From assembly GCA_945897825.1 (NCBI GenBank), contig CAMDGX010000012.1, positions 1-64,000 on the forward strand: DNA of 64,000 nt. The letters run 5' to 3'. Below are positions 17,115 to 25,621 of the stretch, in pieces (within the stretch, counting starts at the first letter, position 1; each line of letters opens with the position of its first letter). Below the pieces are notes generated by a model. It did not search any database. It was not told the origin of the DNA and saw only the letters and a list, made by a program, of their open reading frames with translations. Source of the DNA: Asaia bogorensis. Its GTDB lineage: Bacteria; Pseudomonadota; Alphaproteobacteria; Acetobacterales; Acetobacteraceae. The translations under genes were made by a program, and so were the position numbers.

Positions 17115-18014
17115 ATGCCGCTCCCGCCCCATCTGCGCCGCCTCGAAGCCGAAGCCATCGCCATCCTGCGCGAAACGCTGGCCAGCTTCGCCGCCCCCGC
17201 CCTGCTCTACTCCATCGGCAAGGACAGCTCTGTCCTGCTGCACCTGGCGCAGAAGGCCTTCGCCCCCGCGCGCATCCCCTTCCCCCTGCTGCACATCGCC
17301 ACCGGCTGGGACTTCGCCGATATGCTCGCCTTCCGCGACCGCCGCGCGACCGAACTCGGCGCCTGCCTGCTGGTCCACACCAACCAGGACGGCCTCGCCC
17401 GCGGCATCTCCCCCCTCACCCACGGCTCGCGCGTCCATATGGACACGATGGGCACCGAGGCCCTGAAACAGGCGCTCGACCTGCACGCCATCGACGCGGC
17501 CATCGGCGGCGCGCGGCGCGACGAGGAGAAATCCCGCGCCAAGGAGCGCATCTTCTCGATCCGCACCGCCCATGCCTGGGACCCGCGCCGCCAGCGCCCC
17601 GAATTCTGGACCCTGTTCAACACCCAGCTCGGCCCGGGTGAGACCATGCGCGTCTTCCCCCTCTCCGACTGGACCGAGCTCGACATCTGGACCTACATCG
17701 CCGCCGAGGCCATTCCGGTGGTGCCGCTCTACTTCGCCGCCCCCCGCCCCGTGCTGCGCCGCACCGGCGCGCTGATCGTGCGCGACGACGAGCGCATGCC
17801 CCTCGAACCCGGCGAAACCCCCGAAACCCTCTGGGTCCGCTTCCGCACCATGGGCGACTGGCCGCTCACCGGCGCCCACGAAAGCCGCGCGACCACCCCC
17901 GCGCAGATCCTCGCCGAACTCGCCGCCTCCCGCACCAGCGAGCGCCACGGCCGCCTGATCGACCACGACCAGGACGCGGCGATGGAACGCAAGAAGCGCG
18001 AGGGATACTTCTGA
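17115..18014 (+). CDS. cysD: Sulfate adenylyltransferase subunit 2
   Basis: 299 residues, standard for CysD. The PP-loop [17 protein letters not shown] is at about residues 33-49, with [47 protein letters not shown] and the C-terminal [10 protein letters not shown] all conserved. With CysN it makes adenosine 5'-phosphosulfate from ATP and sulfate in the assimilatory pathway. The stop overlaps the cysNC start by one base, so translation is coupled. No cysH or cysIJ is in the window. Confidence 0.95.
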   Translation: MPLPPHLRRLEAEAIAILRETLASFAAPALLYSIGKDSSVLLHLAQKAFAPARIPFPLLHIATGWDFADMLAFRDRRATELGACLLVHTNQDGLARGISPLTHGSRVHMDTMGTEALKQALDLHAIDAAIGGARRDEEKSRAKERIFSIRTAHAWDPRRQRPEFWTLFNTQLGPGETMRVFPLSDWTELDIWTYIAAEAIPVVPLYFAAPRPVLRRTGALIVRDDERMPLEPGETPETLWVRFRTMGDWPLTGAHESRATTPAQILAELAASRTSERHGRLIDHDQDAAMERKKREGYF

Positions 18015-19855
18015 TGCAGCCCCTTTTGCGCCTGCTCACCTGCGGTGCCGTCGACGACGGCAAGTCCACCCTGATCGGCCGCCTGCTGCACGATGCCGGC
18101 CTCATCGCCGATGACACGCTGGCCACCCTGGCCCGCGACTCCCGCCGCCACGGCACCACCGGCGAGGACACCGACCTCGCCCTCCTCACCGACGGGCTGG
18201 AAGCCGAGCGCCAGCAGGGCATCACCATCGACGTCGCCTGGCGCTACTTCGCCACGCCCGCTCGCCACTTCATCCTCGCCGACTGCCCCGGCCACCCGCA
18301 GCACACCCGCAACATGGCCACCGGCGCCGCCCGCGCCGACCTCGCCATCCTGCTGGTCGATGCTCGCGCCGGCCTGCTGCCGCAAACCCATCGCCACGCC
18401 GCCATTTGCGCCCTGCTCGGCATCCGCCACCTCGTCGTCGCCATCAACAAGCTCGACCTGATCGGCTTCGACCCGGCCGTCTTCGACCGCATCGCCGCCG
18501 ACGCCCGCGCCATGGCCGATGCCCTGTCCATCCCCCACCTCGCCGCCATCCCGCTGAGCGCCCGCGACGGCGACAACGTAACGCACCCCTCCGCCCGCAC
18601 CCCCTGGTACGCCGGCCCCACCCTGCTGCAGCACCTCGAATCCGTCACGATCGACGAAGGCGCCCCGGAAAAACCCTTCCGCTTCCCGATCCAATGGGTC
18701 AACCGCCCCGACGACAGCTTCCGCGGCCTCGCCGGCACCGTCGCCTCGGGCCGCATCGCCGTCGGCGCCCCCGTCACCATCGCCACCTCCGGCGCCACCG
18801 CACCGATCGCGCGCATCCTCGGCCCCCGCGGCGACCAATCCGAGGCCCAGGAAGGCGAAGTCGTCACCCTCATCCTCGCCGCCCCGCTCGATGCCGCACG
18901 CGGCGACCTGCTCGCCCCCCCCACCGCCCGCCCGGAGGTCGCCGACCAGTTCGCCGCCCACCTGCTCTGGACCGACGACGCCCCGCTGCTGCCCGGCCGG
19001 CAATACCGGATGCGCCTCGGCCACGCCTGGACCACCGCGTCCGTCACCGCCATCAAGCACCGGCTGGCCCCGCAAACCCAGGCCCACGAAGCCGCCACCA
19101 CGCTCGCCGCCAACGAGATCGGCCTCTGCACCCTCGCCGCTGCCACCCCGCTCGCCTTCGACCCCTACGCCGCCAACCGCGCCACCGGCGCCTTCATCCT
19201 GGTCGACCGCGACAGCAACCGCACCGCCGCCGCCGGCATGATCGCCCACCCCCTTCGCCGCGCCACCAACATCCACCCCGAAGCCTACCCGGTCGACAAA
19301 CAGGCCCGCGGCATCGCCCTGCGCCAGCGCCCCATCGTGCTCTGGTTCACCGGCCTGTCCGCCTCCGGCAAGACCACCGTCGCGAAGCTGGTGGAACAAC
19401 ACCTCCACCACGCCGGCCACCACACCTTCGCGCTCGACGGCGACAACCTCCGCCACGGCCTCAACCGCGACCTCGGCTTCACGCCCCAGGACCGCGTGGA
19501 GAACATCCGCCGCGCCGGCGAAGTCGCGAAACTCATGGTCGAGGCCGGCCTCATCGTCCTGGCCTCCTTCATCTCCCCCTACCGCGCCGATCGCCGCCTG
19601 GTCCGCGAGATGCTCGCCCCCGGCGAATTCATCGAAATCTTCATGGACACGCCGCTGGACCTCTGCGCCGCCCGCGACCCCAAGGGCCTCTACGCCCGCG
19701 CCCGAAACGGCGAGATCCCCAACTTCACCGGCATCAACAGCCCTTACGAACCCCCTGAATCGCCTGACCTGACCCTGAACGGCCAGTTCCCCCCCGATAC
19801 CCTCGCCCACGAGGTCCTCGCCCACATCCTGCCGCGCATCACGCGGGCGGCGTAG
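18014..19855 (+). CDS. cysNC: Bifunctional sulfate adenylyltransferase subunit 1 / APS kinase
   Basis: 613 residues in two domains. The N-terminal GTPase (about 1-420) has GAVDDGKSTLIGRLLHD, DCPGHPQHTRNM and NKLDL, as in CysN. The C-terminal APS kinase (about 430-613) has the P-loop GLSASGKTTVAKLVE and DGDNLRHGLNRDLGF. The fusion makes APS with CysD and then phosphorylates it to PAPS. CysN-CysC fusion is typical of alphaproteobacteria. It starts at an ATG sharing one base with the cysD stop. The following 39 bp hold nothing obvious before the convergent Hint gene. Confidence 0.94.
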   Translation: MQPLLRLLTCGAVDDGKSTLIGRLLHDAGLIADDTLATLARDSRRHGTTGEDTDLALLTDGLEAERQQGITIDVAWRYFATPARHFILADCPGHPQHTRNMATGAARADLAILLVDARAGLLPQTHRHAAICALLGIRHLVVAINKLDLIGFDPAVFDRIAADARAMADALSIPHLAAIPLSARDGDNVTHPSARTPWYAGPTLLQHLESVTIDEGAPEKPFRFPIQWVNRPDDSFRGLAGTVASGRIAVGAPVTIATSGATAPIARILGPRGDQSEAQEGEVVTLILAAPLDAARGDLLAPPTARPEVADQFAAHLLWTDDAPLLPGRQYRMRLGHAWTTASVTAIKHRLAPQTQAHEAATTLAANEIGLCTLAAATPLAFDPYAANRATGAFILVDRDSNRTAAAGMIAHPLRRATNIHPEAYPVDKQARGIALRQRPIVLWFTGLSASGKTTVAKLVEQHLHHAGHHTFALDGDNLRHGLNRDLGFTPQDRVENIRRAGEVAKLMVEAGLIVLASFISPYRADRRLVREMLAPGEFIEIFMDTPLDLCAARDPKGLYARARNGEIPNFTGINSPYEPPESPDLTLNGQFPPDTLAHEVLAHILPRITRAA

Positions 19856-19894
19856 GAGCCGGCAGGCCCCTCACCCAGCCCGCAAGATGGTCCG

Positions 19895-20998
19895 TCAGGC
19901 AGCGAGGCGTAGCACCGGCGGCACCAGCATCGCCCGCAACGCCGCGATCCCCGGATGCTCCGCCGTGATGATCGGCAGGCATGTCCCCTGCCGCTCCGGC
20001 ACATGGCCGGGGAACCGCGCATGGAAATCGCCCGCATTGTCGAAGCTGTCGCGGTTGCGGTCCTCGAAGTAGCTTTCCGCCCAGGCCCCGTTCGCCAGCA
20101 CGCAGTCATGCGGCCCGAGGTCGAGATGGAAATACGCGATCACGCCCCGCATCCGCGCCTGCGTGATGGTGCGGCCGTTCACCAGCGCCCCGGCATGGGC
20201 CAGCACATCGCCCACCAGCCCCCCTTGGATCAGCATCGCATGGCCGGGCGAAACCCACAGGTCGCAGCTCGGCAGGCCATCGCCCAGGCTGCCGCGGGCG
20301 AAGCGGATCGGCTGGTGCGCCGCCCCCGCCAGCCGCCCTTCGAAGCTTTGCGTGCCGATCCACCGGATGGGCCGCAGCCCGCCGAACCTCGTCGCCACCA
20401 GATCCCCCGCGCGCAACATCTCCACCGGCACCTCGCCCCGGCTGGTCAGGATCAGCACGCCGCGCAGGAAGCATGTGGCCTGAACGTCGATCTGCACCGC
20501 GTGCAAGGGCGCGGCCGTTCCCCACGACACGCCGCTGTTGACCGAGATGGCATACCGATCATGGCTGAACCCGCCAGAGGCCGTCGGCGTGATCGTCCCG
20601 CCGCTATGGGTCGCCCAGCGGAACGAACTCGCGGAGGACAGCACCAGCGCATACTGGGTCGAGGCGCTGAGGCTGTAGTTCGCCAGCACGCCCAGCGCCA
20701 CATCGTCGAAATGGAAATAGGCGGCGGTCGAGGTCACCGAAGCCGACAGCGACACGCTGGTGAGCGCCGCGCCCGTCGGCAGGTTGGCGCTGGTGGCATA
20801 GAGCCCGATGGTGAAGGACAGCGTGCCCGCGCTCGCCGCCGCCAGGCCCAGCCGGATGCCGGAGAGTTCCCATGTCGACGTGCCCGACGTGGTGAACACC
20901 TCGCCGCGAAACGTGGTGCCGCCGGAGGAGGCGCCGCCGCCGCCCAGCGCCGCGGTGCCGCCGGAGGTGTTGTCGATAACCGTGACGCTGCCGCTCAT
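19895..20998 (-). CDS. Hint-domain protein with N-terminal beta-sandwich (choice-of-anchor R-like)
   Basis: About 367 residues. The first half is a Ser/Thr/Gly/Ala-rich beta-sandwich (GSVTVIDNTSGG..., then GLYATSANLPTGA) of the type called choice-of-anchor R. The second half is a Hint domain beginning CFLRGVLILTSRGEVPVE with DLVATRFGGLRPIRWIG and WVSPGHAMLI. Hint domains can cleave themselves at the N-terminal Cys; family members are usually surface-exposed, and no Sec signal is visible, so type I or another export route is likely. The start is uncertain (ATG 20998, or GTG 21034). Its genomic neighbours give no further functional hint. Confidence 0.7.
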   Translation of the reverse strand: MSGSVTVIDNTSGGTAALGGGGASSGGTTFRGEVFTTSGTSTWELSGIRLGLAAASAGTLSFTIGLYATSANLPTGAALTSVSLSASVTSTAAYFHFDDVALGVLANYSLSASTQYALVLSSASSFRWATHSGGTITPTASGGFSHDRYAISVNSGVSWGTAAPLHAVQIDVQATCFLRGVLILTSRGEVPVEMLRAGDLVATRFGGLRPIRWIGTQSFEGRLAGAAHQPIRFARGSLGDGLPSCDLWVSPGHAMLIQGGLVGDVLAHAGALVNGRTITQARMRGVIAYFHLDLGPHDCVLANGAWAESYFEDRNRDSFDNAGDFHARFPGHVPERQGTCLPIITAEHPGIAALRAMLVPPVLRLAA

Positions 20999-21077
20999 GT
21001 CGCCGACCGCCCATCCTGCAGGACCAGGCTGCACACTCCCGGGTGGCCGTTAAGGGTCGGTTTATTTCGGCCGCCGG

Positions 21078-21105
21078 ATGCGCCGGTTCCGCAGGGCCGG
21101 CGCAT
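21078..21105. terminator. Hairpin downstream of the amidohydrolase gene
   Basis: A perfect nine-base stem, ATGCGCCGG and CCGGCGCAT, with a ten-base loop, about 20 bp past the amidohydrolase stop and before the Hint gene on the same strand. There is no T-run; it could terminate weakly or protect the 3' end. Confidence 0.45.
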
Positions 21106-21123
21106 TCAACCCGACGGCGGACC

Positions 21124-22167
21124 TCAGGCGATCCCGAGCAACCGCTCCGCCGTGCCGCCCAGGATCGCGCCCCGCTGCTCGTCCGTCAGGCCCGGCGTGT
21201 TCATCACCAGGTCCACTTCGGTGCTGGTCCAGGGGAACGGATAGTCGGTGCCCATCACCACATGCTCCGCCCCCACCTCGGCGATCAGATGCCGCAGCGC
21301 CTCGGGCCTGAACACGATCGTGTCGAAGAACAGCTGCCCGTCCCGGAGATAGGCCGTTGGCGGCTTCTTCGGCAGCGGACCGACCCGATGGGGGAAGGTG
21401 CGGATCACAGCGTCGGAGCGGTTGGCATAGGAGGGCAGGTAGCCACCGCCATGCGCGGCGCAGATGCGCAGGCCGGGATAGCGATCCAGCGTGCCCTCGA
21501 AGATCAGATGCGACAGTGCGATCGTCGTCTCCAGCGGATTGCCGATCGTGTTCGACAGCAGCCCATTGCCCTTCAGACGGCCTGTTGCCTCCAGCTCCCG
21601 CGTCCCCTGGGGGTGCAGGAAGACCAGCGCGCCCAACTCCTCGCACTTGGCCCAGAACGGGTTGAATTTCGGATCCGCCAGTTCGAGGCCTTCTACGCTG
21701 CCGCCAACGCCCACACCGCGGAAGCCGAGCGTCTTCACCGCATGCTCCACCTGCTCGGCGGCAAGCTCCGGATGCTGCAGGGCGGCCGTGGCAAAGGCGG
21801 TGAACCGCTCGGGATTCGCTTCCCGGATCGCGGCCAACGCCTCGTTCTGGATGCGAATGATCTCCGCCGCGGCGTCCCGTTCGGTGGCATACCACCAGGG
21901 GTTGATGGACAGCGCCTCCATGTCGATGCCCTGCGCATCCATGGCCGCGAGACGGCCGGAGGTGTCGGACATCAGCAGGTCTCGGGCGTCCATTCGCCGG
22001 CCAACGACCGCATGGGCCTCCGGTACTTCGCAATGGGCATGGATGTCGATGGTCCGCACCCGCCGCCCGCCGATCGCAACCTCGCGGCGGCGCGGATGCC
22101 CCTGCCCCTGCCGGTGGCCCTCGGCCGCGCGGGTGAAGGCGCAGCCGCAAAACACGATGCCTGCCAT
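21124..22167 (-). CDS. Amidohydrolase of the ACMSD-like family
   Basis: About 347 residues. Metal ligands IDIHAHCE at about residue 40, FLHPQG near 185, AHGGGYLPSY near 240 and GTDYPFPW near 305 match the aminocarboxymuconate-semialdehyde decarboxylase/amidohydrolase_2 fold. Such zinc enzymes decarboxylate or hydrate aromatic ring-cleavage products and related acids. GGAG is nine bases before the ATG at 22167; an in-frame GTG at 22173 is too close. The gene is the last in a leftward series with a SHMT-like enzyme, a hydroxyacid dehydrogenase, an SDR and an M81 peptidase. Confidence 0.8.
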   Translation of the reverse strand: MAGIVFCGCAFTRAAEGHRQGQGHPRRREVAIGGRRVRTIDIHAHCEVPEAHAVVGRRMDARDLLMSDTSGRLAAMDAQGIDMEALSINPWWYATERDAAAEIIRIQNEALAAIREANPERFTAFATAALQHPELAAEQVEHAVKTLGFRGVGVGGSVEGLELADPKFNPFWAKCEELGALVFLHPQGTRELEATGRLKGNGLLSNTIGNPLETTIALSHLIFEGTLDRYPGLRICAAHGGGYLPSYANRSDAVIRTFPHRVGPLPKKPPTAYLRDGQLFFDTIVFRPEALRHLIAEVGAEHVVMGTDYPFPWTSTEVDLVMNTPGLTDEQRGAILGGTAERLLGIA

Positions 22168-22251
22168 GTCCACATTCTCCGTTTCAACGGAGTCTCGCGC
22201 AGCCGCGGCGCCGGTTCAACGCCTGTCGCAAGGCGGCCCGTCCCGCCCGCC

Positions 22252-23571
22252 CTACCCCCGCACGAAATGCAGGCCGGTGAACCCGGCCCGCAGCGTCGCG
22301 GTCCGCGCGGCGACGGCATCCGGCGCGTTGCCGCGCAGCCCCTCGGCGATCAGCTCGGCCAGCGCCGGCGCATCAGCCGGCGTCACCCCGCGGCGCACCA
22401 GTTCCGGCGTGCCGATGCGCAGCCCGTTCAGGTCGCCTTCCACCTCGGCGATCGGCAACCCGATGCCGCAGGCCAGGAACCCCGCCCGCCGCAACGTCTT
22501 CGACGCCGCCTGCCCGCCCCCGAACGGCGCCGCCGCAACGGCGAACTGGTGCGACGTCGTCATGCCCCGTTCGGCCGCGAACACGCCAATGCCCCGCGCC
22601 TGCAACGCGCCTGCCAGCGCCCGCGCCAGCGCCACCATCGCCGCCGCATAGGCCGCGCCATGCTCCCGCCAGTCCAGCAGCGTGATCGCCAACGCGGCGG
22701 ACTTTGCCGCGTCGAAATTCGCCGTCATGCCCGGAAACGCGATCCGGTCCAGCCGCTCGGCGATCGCCGCATCATTGGTCACGATCAGCCCGCCCGCCGG
22801 CCCGCCCAGGCTCTTGTAGGTGCTCATCGTCATCAGATGCGCCCCCTCCGCCAACGGGTTCGCCCAGACGCCACCGGCGATGATCCCGCACTGGTGCGCC
22901 GCGTCGAACAGCACATGCGCCCCCACCTCGTCGGCGATCGCCCGGATCTCGCGCACCGGATGCGCGAACAGGTTCAGGCTGCCGCCGATCGTGATCAGCT
23001 TCGGCCGCACCCGCCGCGCCAGGCTGCGCAGCCCGTCGAGGTCCACTGAATACCCGTCCGCATCCACCGGCGCCGGATGCGTCACCAGCCCATACAGCCC
23101 CGCGCAGCCGGCCGCATGATGCGTCACATGCCCGCCCACGCTGCCCGGCGGCGCGATGATCGCATCGCCCGGCTTGGTCAGCGCCATGAACCCGTACAGA
23201 TTGGCCATCGCGCCGGAGGCCACGCGGATCTCCGCGAACCGCGCCCCGAACACCTCGGCCGCCAGCTCGGCCGCGATCACCTCGATCTCCTCGATCGCCT
23301 CCAGCCCCATCTCATACTTGTCGCCGGGATAGCCGAGCGACGGCCGGCTCCCCAGCCCCCGCGCCAGCACCGCCTCCGCCGCCGGGTTCATCACGTTGGT
23401 CGCCGGATTGAGGTTGAAGCAGTCCCGGTCATGGATCTCGAGATTGCGCACCACCAGCGCCTCGATCCGCGCAGCCACATCGGCCGAAGATGCCCCTACC
23501 TTCGACGCCAGCGCCAGGACATGATCCTCGCAGGCGGGCGGCACCCAAGGGCGGCGGGCGAGATGGGTCAT
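22252..23571 (-). CDS. Serine hydroxymethyltransferase-like PLP enzyme
   Basis: 439 residues with fold type I PLP features in SHMT order: YPGDKYEMGLEAIEEIE (SHMT has YPGxRYYxG), ASGAMANLYGFMAL, GSVGGHVTHH, DAAHQCGIIAGG and STYKSLGGPAGG with PLP Lys253. In true SHMT the lysine motif is TTTHKTLRGPRGG, so the His before Lys is Tyr here and the Arg is missing. This points to a divergent SHMT acting on another amino acid, for example an alpha-methylserine or beta-hydroxy amino acid aldolase. GGAG is seven bases before the ATG at 23571. The upstream gap holds a hairpin repeat. Confidence 0.74.
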   Translation of the reverse strand: MTHLARRPWVPPACEDHVLALASKVGASSADVAARIEALVVRNLEIHDRDCFNLNPATNVMNPAAEAVLARGLGSRPSLGYPGDKYEMGLEAIEEIEVIAAELAAEVFGARFAEIRVASGAMANLYGFMALTKPGDAIIAPPGSVGGHVTHHAAGCAGLYGLVTHPAPVDADGYSVDLDGLRSLARRVRPKLITIGGSLNLFAHPVREIRAIADEVGAHVLFDAAHQCGIIAGGVWANPLAEGAHLMTMSTYKSLGGPAGGLIVTNDAAIAERLDRIAFPGMTANFDAAKSAALAITLLDWREHGAAYAAAMVALARALAGALQARGIGVFAAERGMTTSHQFAVAAAPFGGGQAASKTLRRAGFLACGIGLPIAEVEGDLNGLRIGTPELVRRGVTPADAPALAELIAEGLRGNAPDAVAARTATLRAGFTGLHFVRG

Positions 23572-23591
23572 GGCGGTCTCCAGGCGTAAGA

Positions 23592-23714
23592 AAGGAAGCA
23601 TGTTCTTTTTTGAAAAAAAGAACCAAAAAACTTTTCACCCATGGCGCCGCGCGCGCGGCCTCATGGGTGAAAGTCTTTTTGCTTCTTTTTCTTCAGAAAA
23701 AGAAGGCCTTCCTT
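23592..23714. repeat. Three-hairpin A/T element, copy A
   Basis: This lies one base after the stop of the hydroxyacid dehydrogenase gene and before the SHMT-like gene. It has outer arms AAGGAAG/CTTCCTT, a left hairpin GTTCTTTTTT/AAAAAAGAAC, a central stem of eleven bases TTTCACCCATG/CATGGGTGAAA around a GC-rich core, and a right hairpin CTTCTTTTTC-TTCA-GAAAAAGAAG. A-runs and T-runs flank the stems on both strands, as expected of a bidirectional terminator. Three further copies occur in the window. Confidence 0.85.
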
Positions 23715-23715
23715 G

Positions 23716-24720
23716 CTACCTCGGCGTCGTCACGAACGCCTTGTTGACACAGTTCTCCAGCCGCCCGTCGCGCAGATACCGCGCCGCGGTGCGCGAGGAC
23801 AGGAACCTGATGTCGCGCATGCTTTCCGGCGTGTAGAACGCCGAGTGCGGCGTCAGCACCAGCCGGTGCTTCAGCCACGCCTCGCCATCCTGCCAGGCCT
23901 TGATCAGCCGCCGCTGCGGATCGGCCGGCTCCTCCGGCAGCACATCCAGCCCGGCGGCCAGCACCGTGCCATCCTTCATCGCATCGTACAGCGCATCCAC
24001 GTCCACCACGCCGCCGCGCGCGGTGTTCACCAGGATCAGCCCCTTCTTGGTCGCGGCAAATGCCTCCTTGCCGACCAGCCCGCGCGTCTCGGCATTCAGC
24101 GGCGCATGAACGCTGACGATGTCGCACTGCCCCATCAGCTCCGCCAGGCTGTCCGCACGGCGCACGCCCAGCGCCAACTCGTAGCCGTTCGGCACGAACG
24201 GATCGTAGAACACCACGTCCATGTCGAACGCCGCCGCGCGCCGCATCGCCGCCGTGCCGATCCGCCCCGCGCCGATCACCCCGAAGGTGCACACCGAAAG
24301 CCGCCGGCCGAACGGGTTGTGCGCCGGCCGCCAGTTCGCCTTCAGGTCCTCGCGCAGCATCTGGTCGTGATAGGCGACCGACTTGGCCAGGGTCATCATC
24401 AGCGCCATGGCATGGTCGGCCACCTCGCGGGTGCCGTAGTCCGGCGTGTTCGACACGACGATCCCCATGCCGCCCAGCCGCGCCACGTCCACCTCGTCGA
24501 ACCCCACCGACGCCTTCACATAGATGCGGCAACGCTCCAGCTTCCCGATGTTCGCCGCTCCGGGATAGGGGCCCACCACCGCATCGGCGGTGGCCCACTC
24601 GGCATCGGTCACCTCGTCGATGGCGCGGCGGAAGATCGTCTCGAACCCCGCCCCCACGGCGTCGCGCGCCACCTGCTCGAATTCCGGCTGCATCACGGGC
24701 CAGAGAATGCGCATCGCCAT
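23716..24720 (-). CDS. D-2-hydroxyacid dehydrogenase (CtBP/phosphoglycerate dehydrogenase-like)
   Basis: 334 residues. NAD-binding GVIGAGRIGTAAMRRA is at about residues 147-162; catalytic Arg in NTARGGVVD, Glu in AGLDVLPEEP and His in LTPHSAFYT are all present. The family reduces 2-keto acids or oxidises D-2-hydroxyacids with NAD. It lies 72 bp downstream of an SDR gene and is followed by hairpin repeat copy A, then the SHMT-like gene. AGGA is eight bases before the ATG. Confidence 0.85.
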   Translation of the reverse strand: MAMRILWPVMQPEFEQVARDAVGAGFETIFRRAIDEVTDAEWATADAVVGPYPGAANIGKLERCRIYVKASVGFDEVDVARLGGMGIVVSNTPDYGTREVADHAMALMMTLAKSVAYHDQMLREDLKANWRPAHNPFGRRLSVCTFGVIGAGRIGTAAMRRAAAFDMDVVFYDPFVPNGYELALGVRRADSLAELMGQCDIVSVHAPLNAETRGLVGKEAFAATKKGLILVNTARGGVVDVDALYDAMKDGTVLAAGLDVLPEEPADPQRRLIKAWQDGEAWLKHRLVLTPHSAFYTPESMRDIRFLSSRTAARYLRDGRLENCVNKAFVTTPR

Positions 24721-24792
24721 GTCGGTGTCCTCGGTCGTTTTACGTGGTCGGACGATAGCGCGCCCGGCGCCGTTGTCATCCCACCCCGATGC

Positions 24793-25587
24793 CTACCAGG
24801 GTCGACGCCCGGGCGCCGGGAAGGGCTGCTCCAGCCCGTCCACCTCGATGTTGCGCCCGTTGACCCAGTGCGACCGCGGCGAGGCCAGGAACACGACCAC
24901 ATCGGCCACCTCCTCCCCGGTCCCCAGCCGCCCCATCGGGAAGCCGTGCTCCACATACGCGGCGTATCCCGCCGGCTCGGTCTGACGGTAGCGGTCCCAC
25001 CCGTTGCCCTCGATCAGGATCGAGCCGGGCGAGACAGTGTTCACCCGGATGCCCTGCCCGTTCAGGTCCAGCGCCCAGGTCTCGGTGTTGAAGATCAGCG
25101 CCGCCTTCGCCGCGCCATACTGCCCGGAACTGGCCAGCTGCGGCGTCCAGCCGGAGATCGAGGCGATGTTCACCACCGCCGCCCCCGCCCGCCCGGCCAT
25201 GTGCGGTGCCGCCAGCCGCATCATCCGCACCGTCTGCACCACGTTCAGCTCGAATGTCCGCCGCCAGTCCTCGTCGGTGCTGTCGCCGATCCGCCGCCCG
25301 CCGCCTCCGCCGCCGACATTGTTGACCAGCACGTCGATCCCGCCATGCACCCGCACCGCCTCCGCCACCAGCGCCGCCGCCTGGTCCGGCTCCGTCACAT
25401 CGGCCACCACGGTCGTCACCGAGGCCGCACCACCCAGCTTCGCCTTCGCCGCCGCCAGGTCCGCCGCACTGCGGGCGGAAATCACCACGTGGCACCCTTC
25501 CGCGGCAAAGCACGCGGCCGTCGCCAGACCGATGCCGCGGCTGCCCCCGGTGACCAGCGCGACGCGCCCGGCAAGCTTCAGGTCCAT
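24793..25587 (-). CDS. SDR family NAD(P)-dependent oxidoreductase
   Basis: 264 residues, a classical short-chain dehydrogenase. The cofactor motif TGGSRGIG is at about residues 13-20, NNVGGGGGG at about 89, and the catalytic Ser/Tyr/Lys appear as SISGW...SGQYGAAKAAL. The C-terminus GRNIEVDGLEQPF is typical of the family. The substrate is unknown. It is 34 bp from the M81 peptidase gene and on the same strand. CTGGAGG precedes the ATG. Confidence 0.86.
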   Translation of the reverse strand: MDLKLAGRVALVTGGSRGIGLATAACFAAEGCHVVISARSAADLAAAKAKLGGAASVTTVVADVTEPDQAAALVAEAVRVHGGIDVLVNNVGGGGGGRRIGDSTDEDWRRTFELNVVQTVRMMRLAAPHMAGRAGAAVVNIASISGWTPQLASSGQYGAAKAALIFNTETWALDLNGQGIRVNTVSPGSILIEGNGWDRYRQTEPAGYAAYVEHGFPMGRLGTGEEVADVVVFLASPRSHWVNGRNIEVDGLEQPFPAPGRRPW

Positions 25588-25621
25588 GGTCTATCCTCCA
25601 GGGAGTGTCGAGAGCGGCGCG

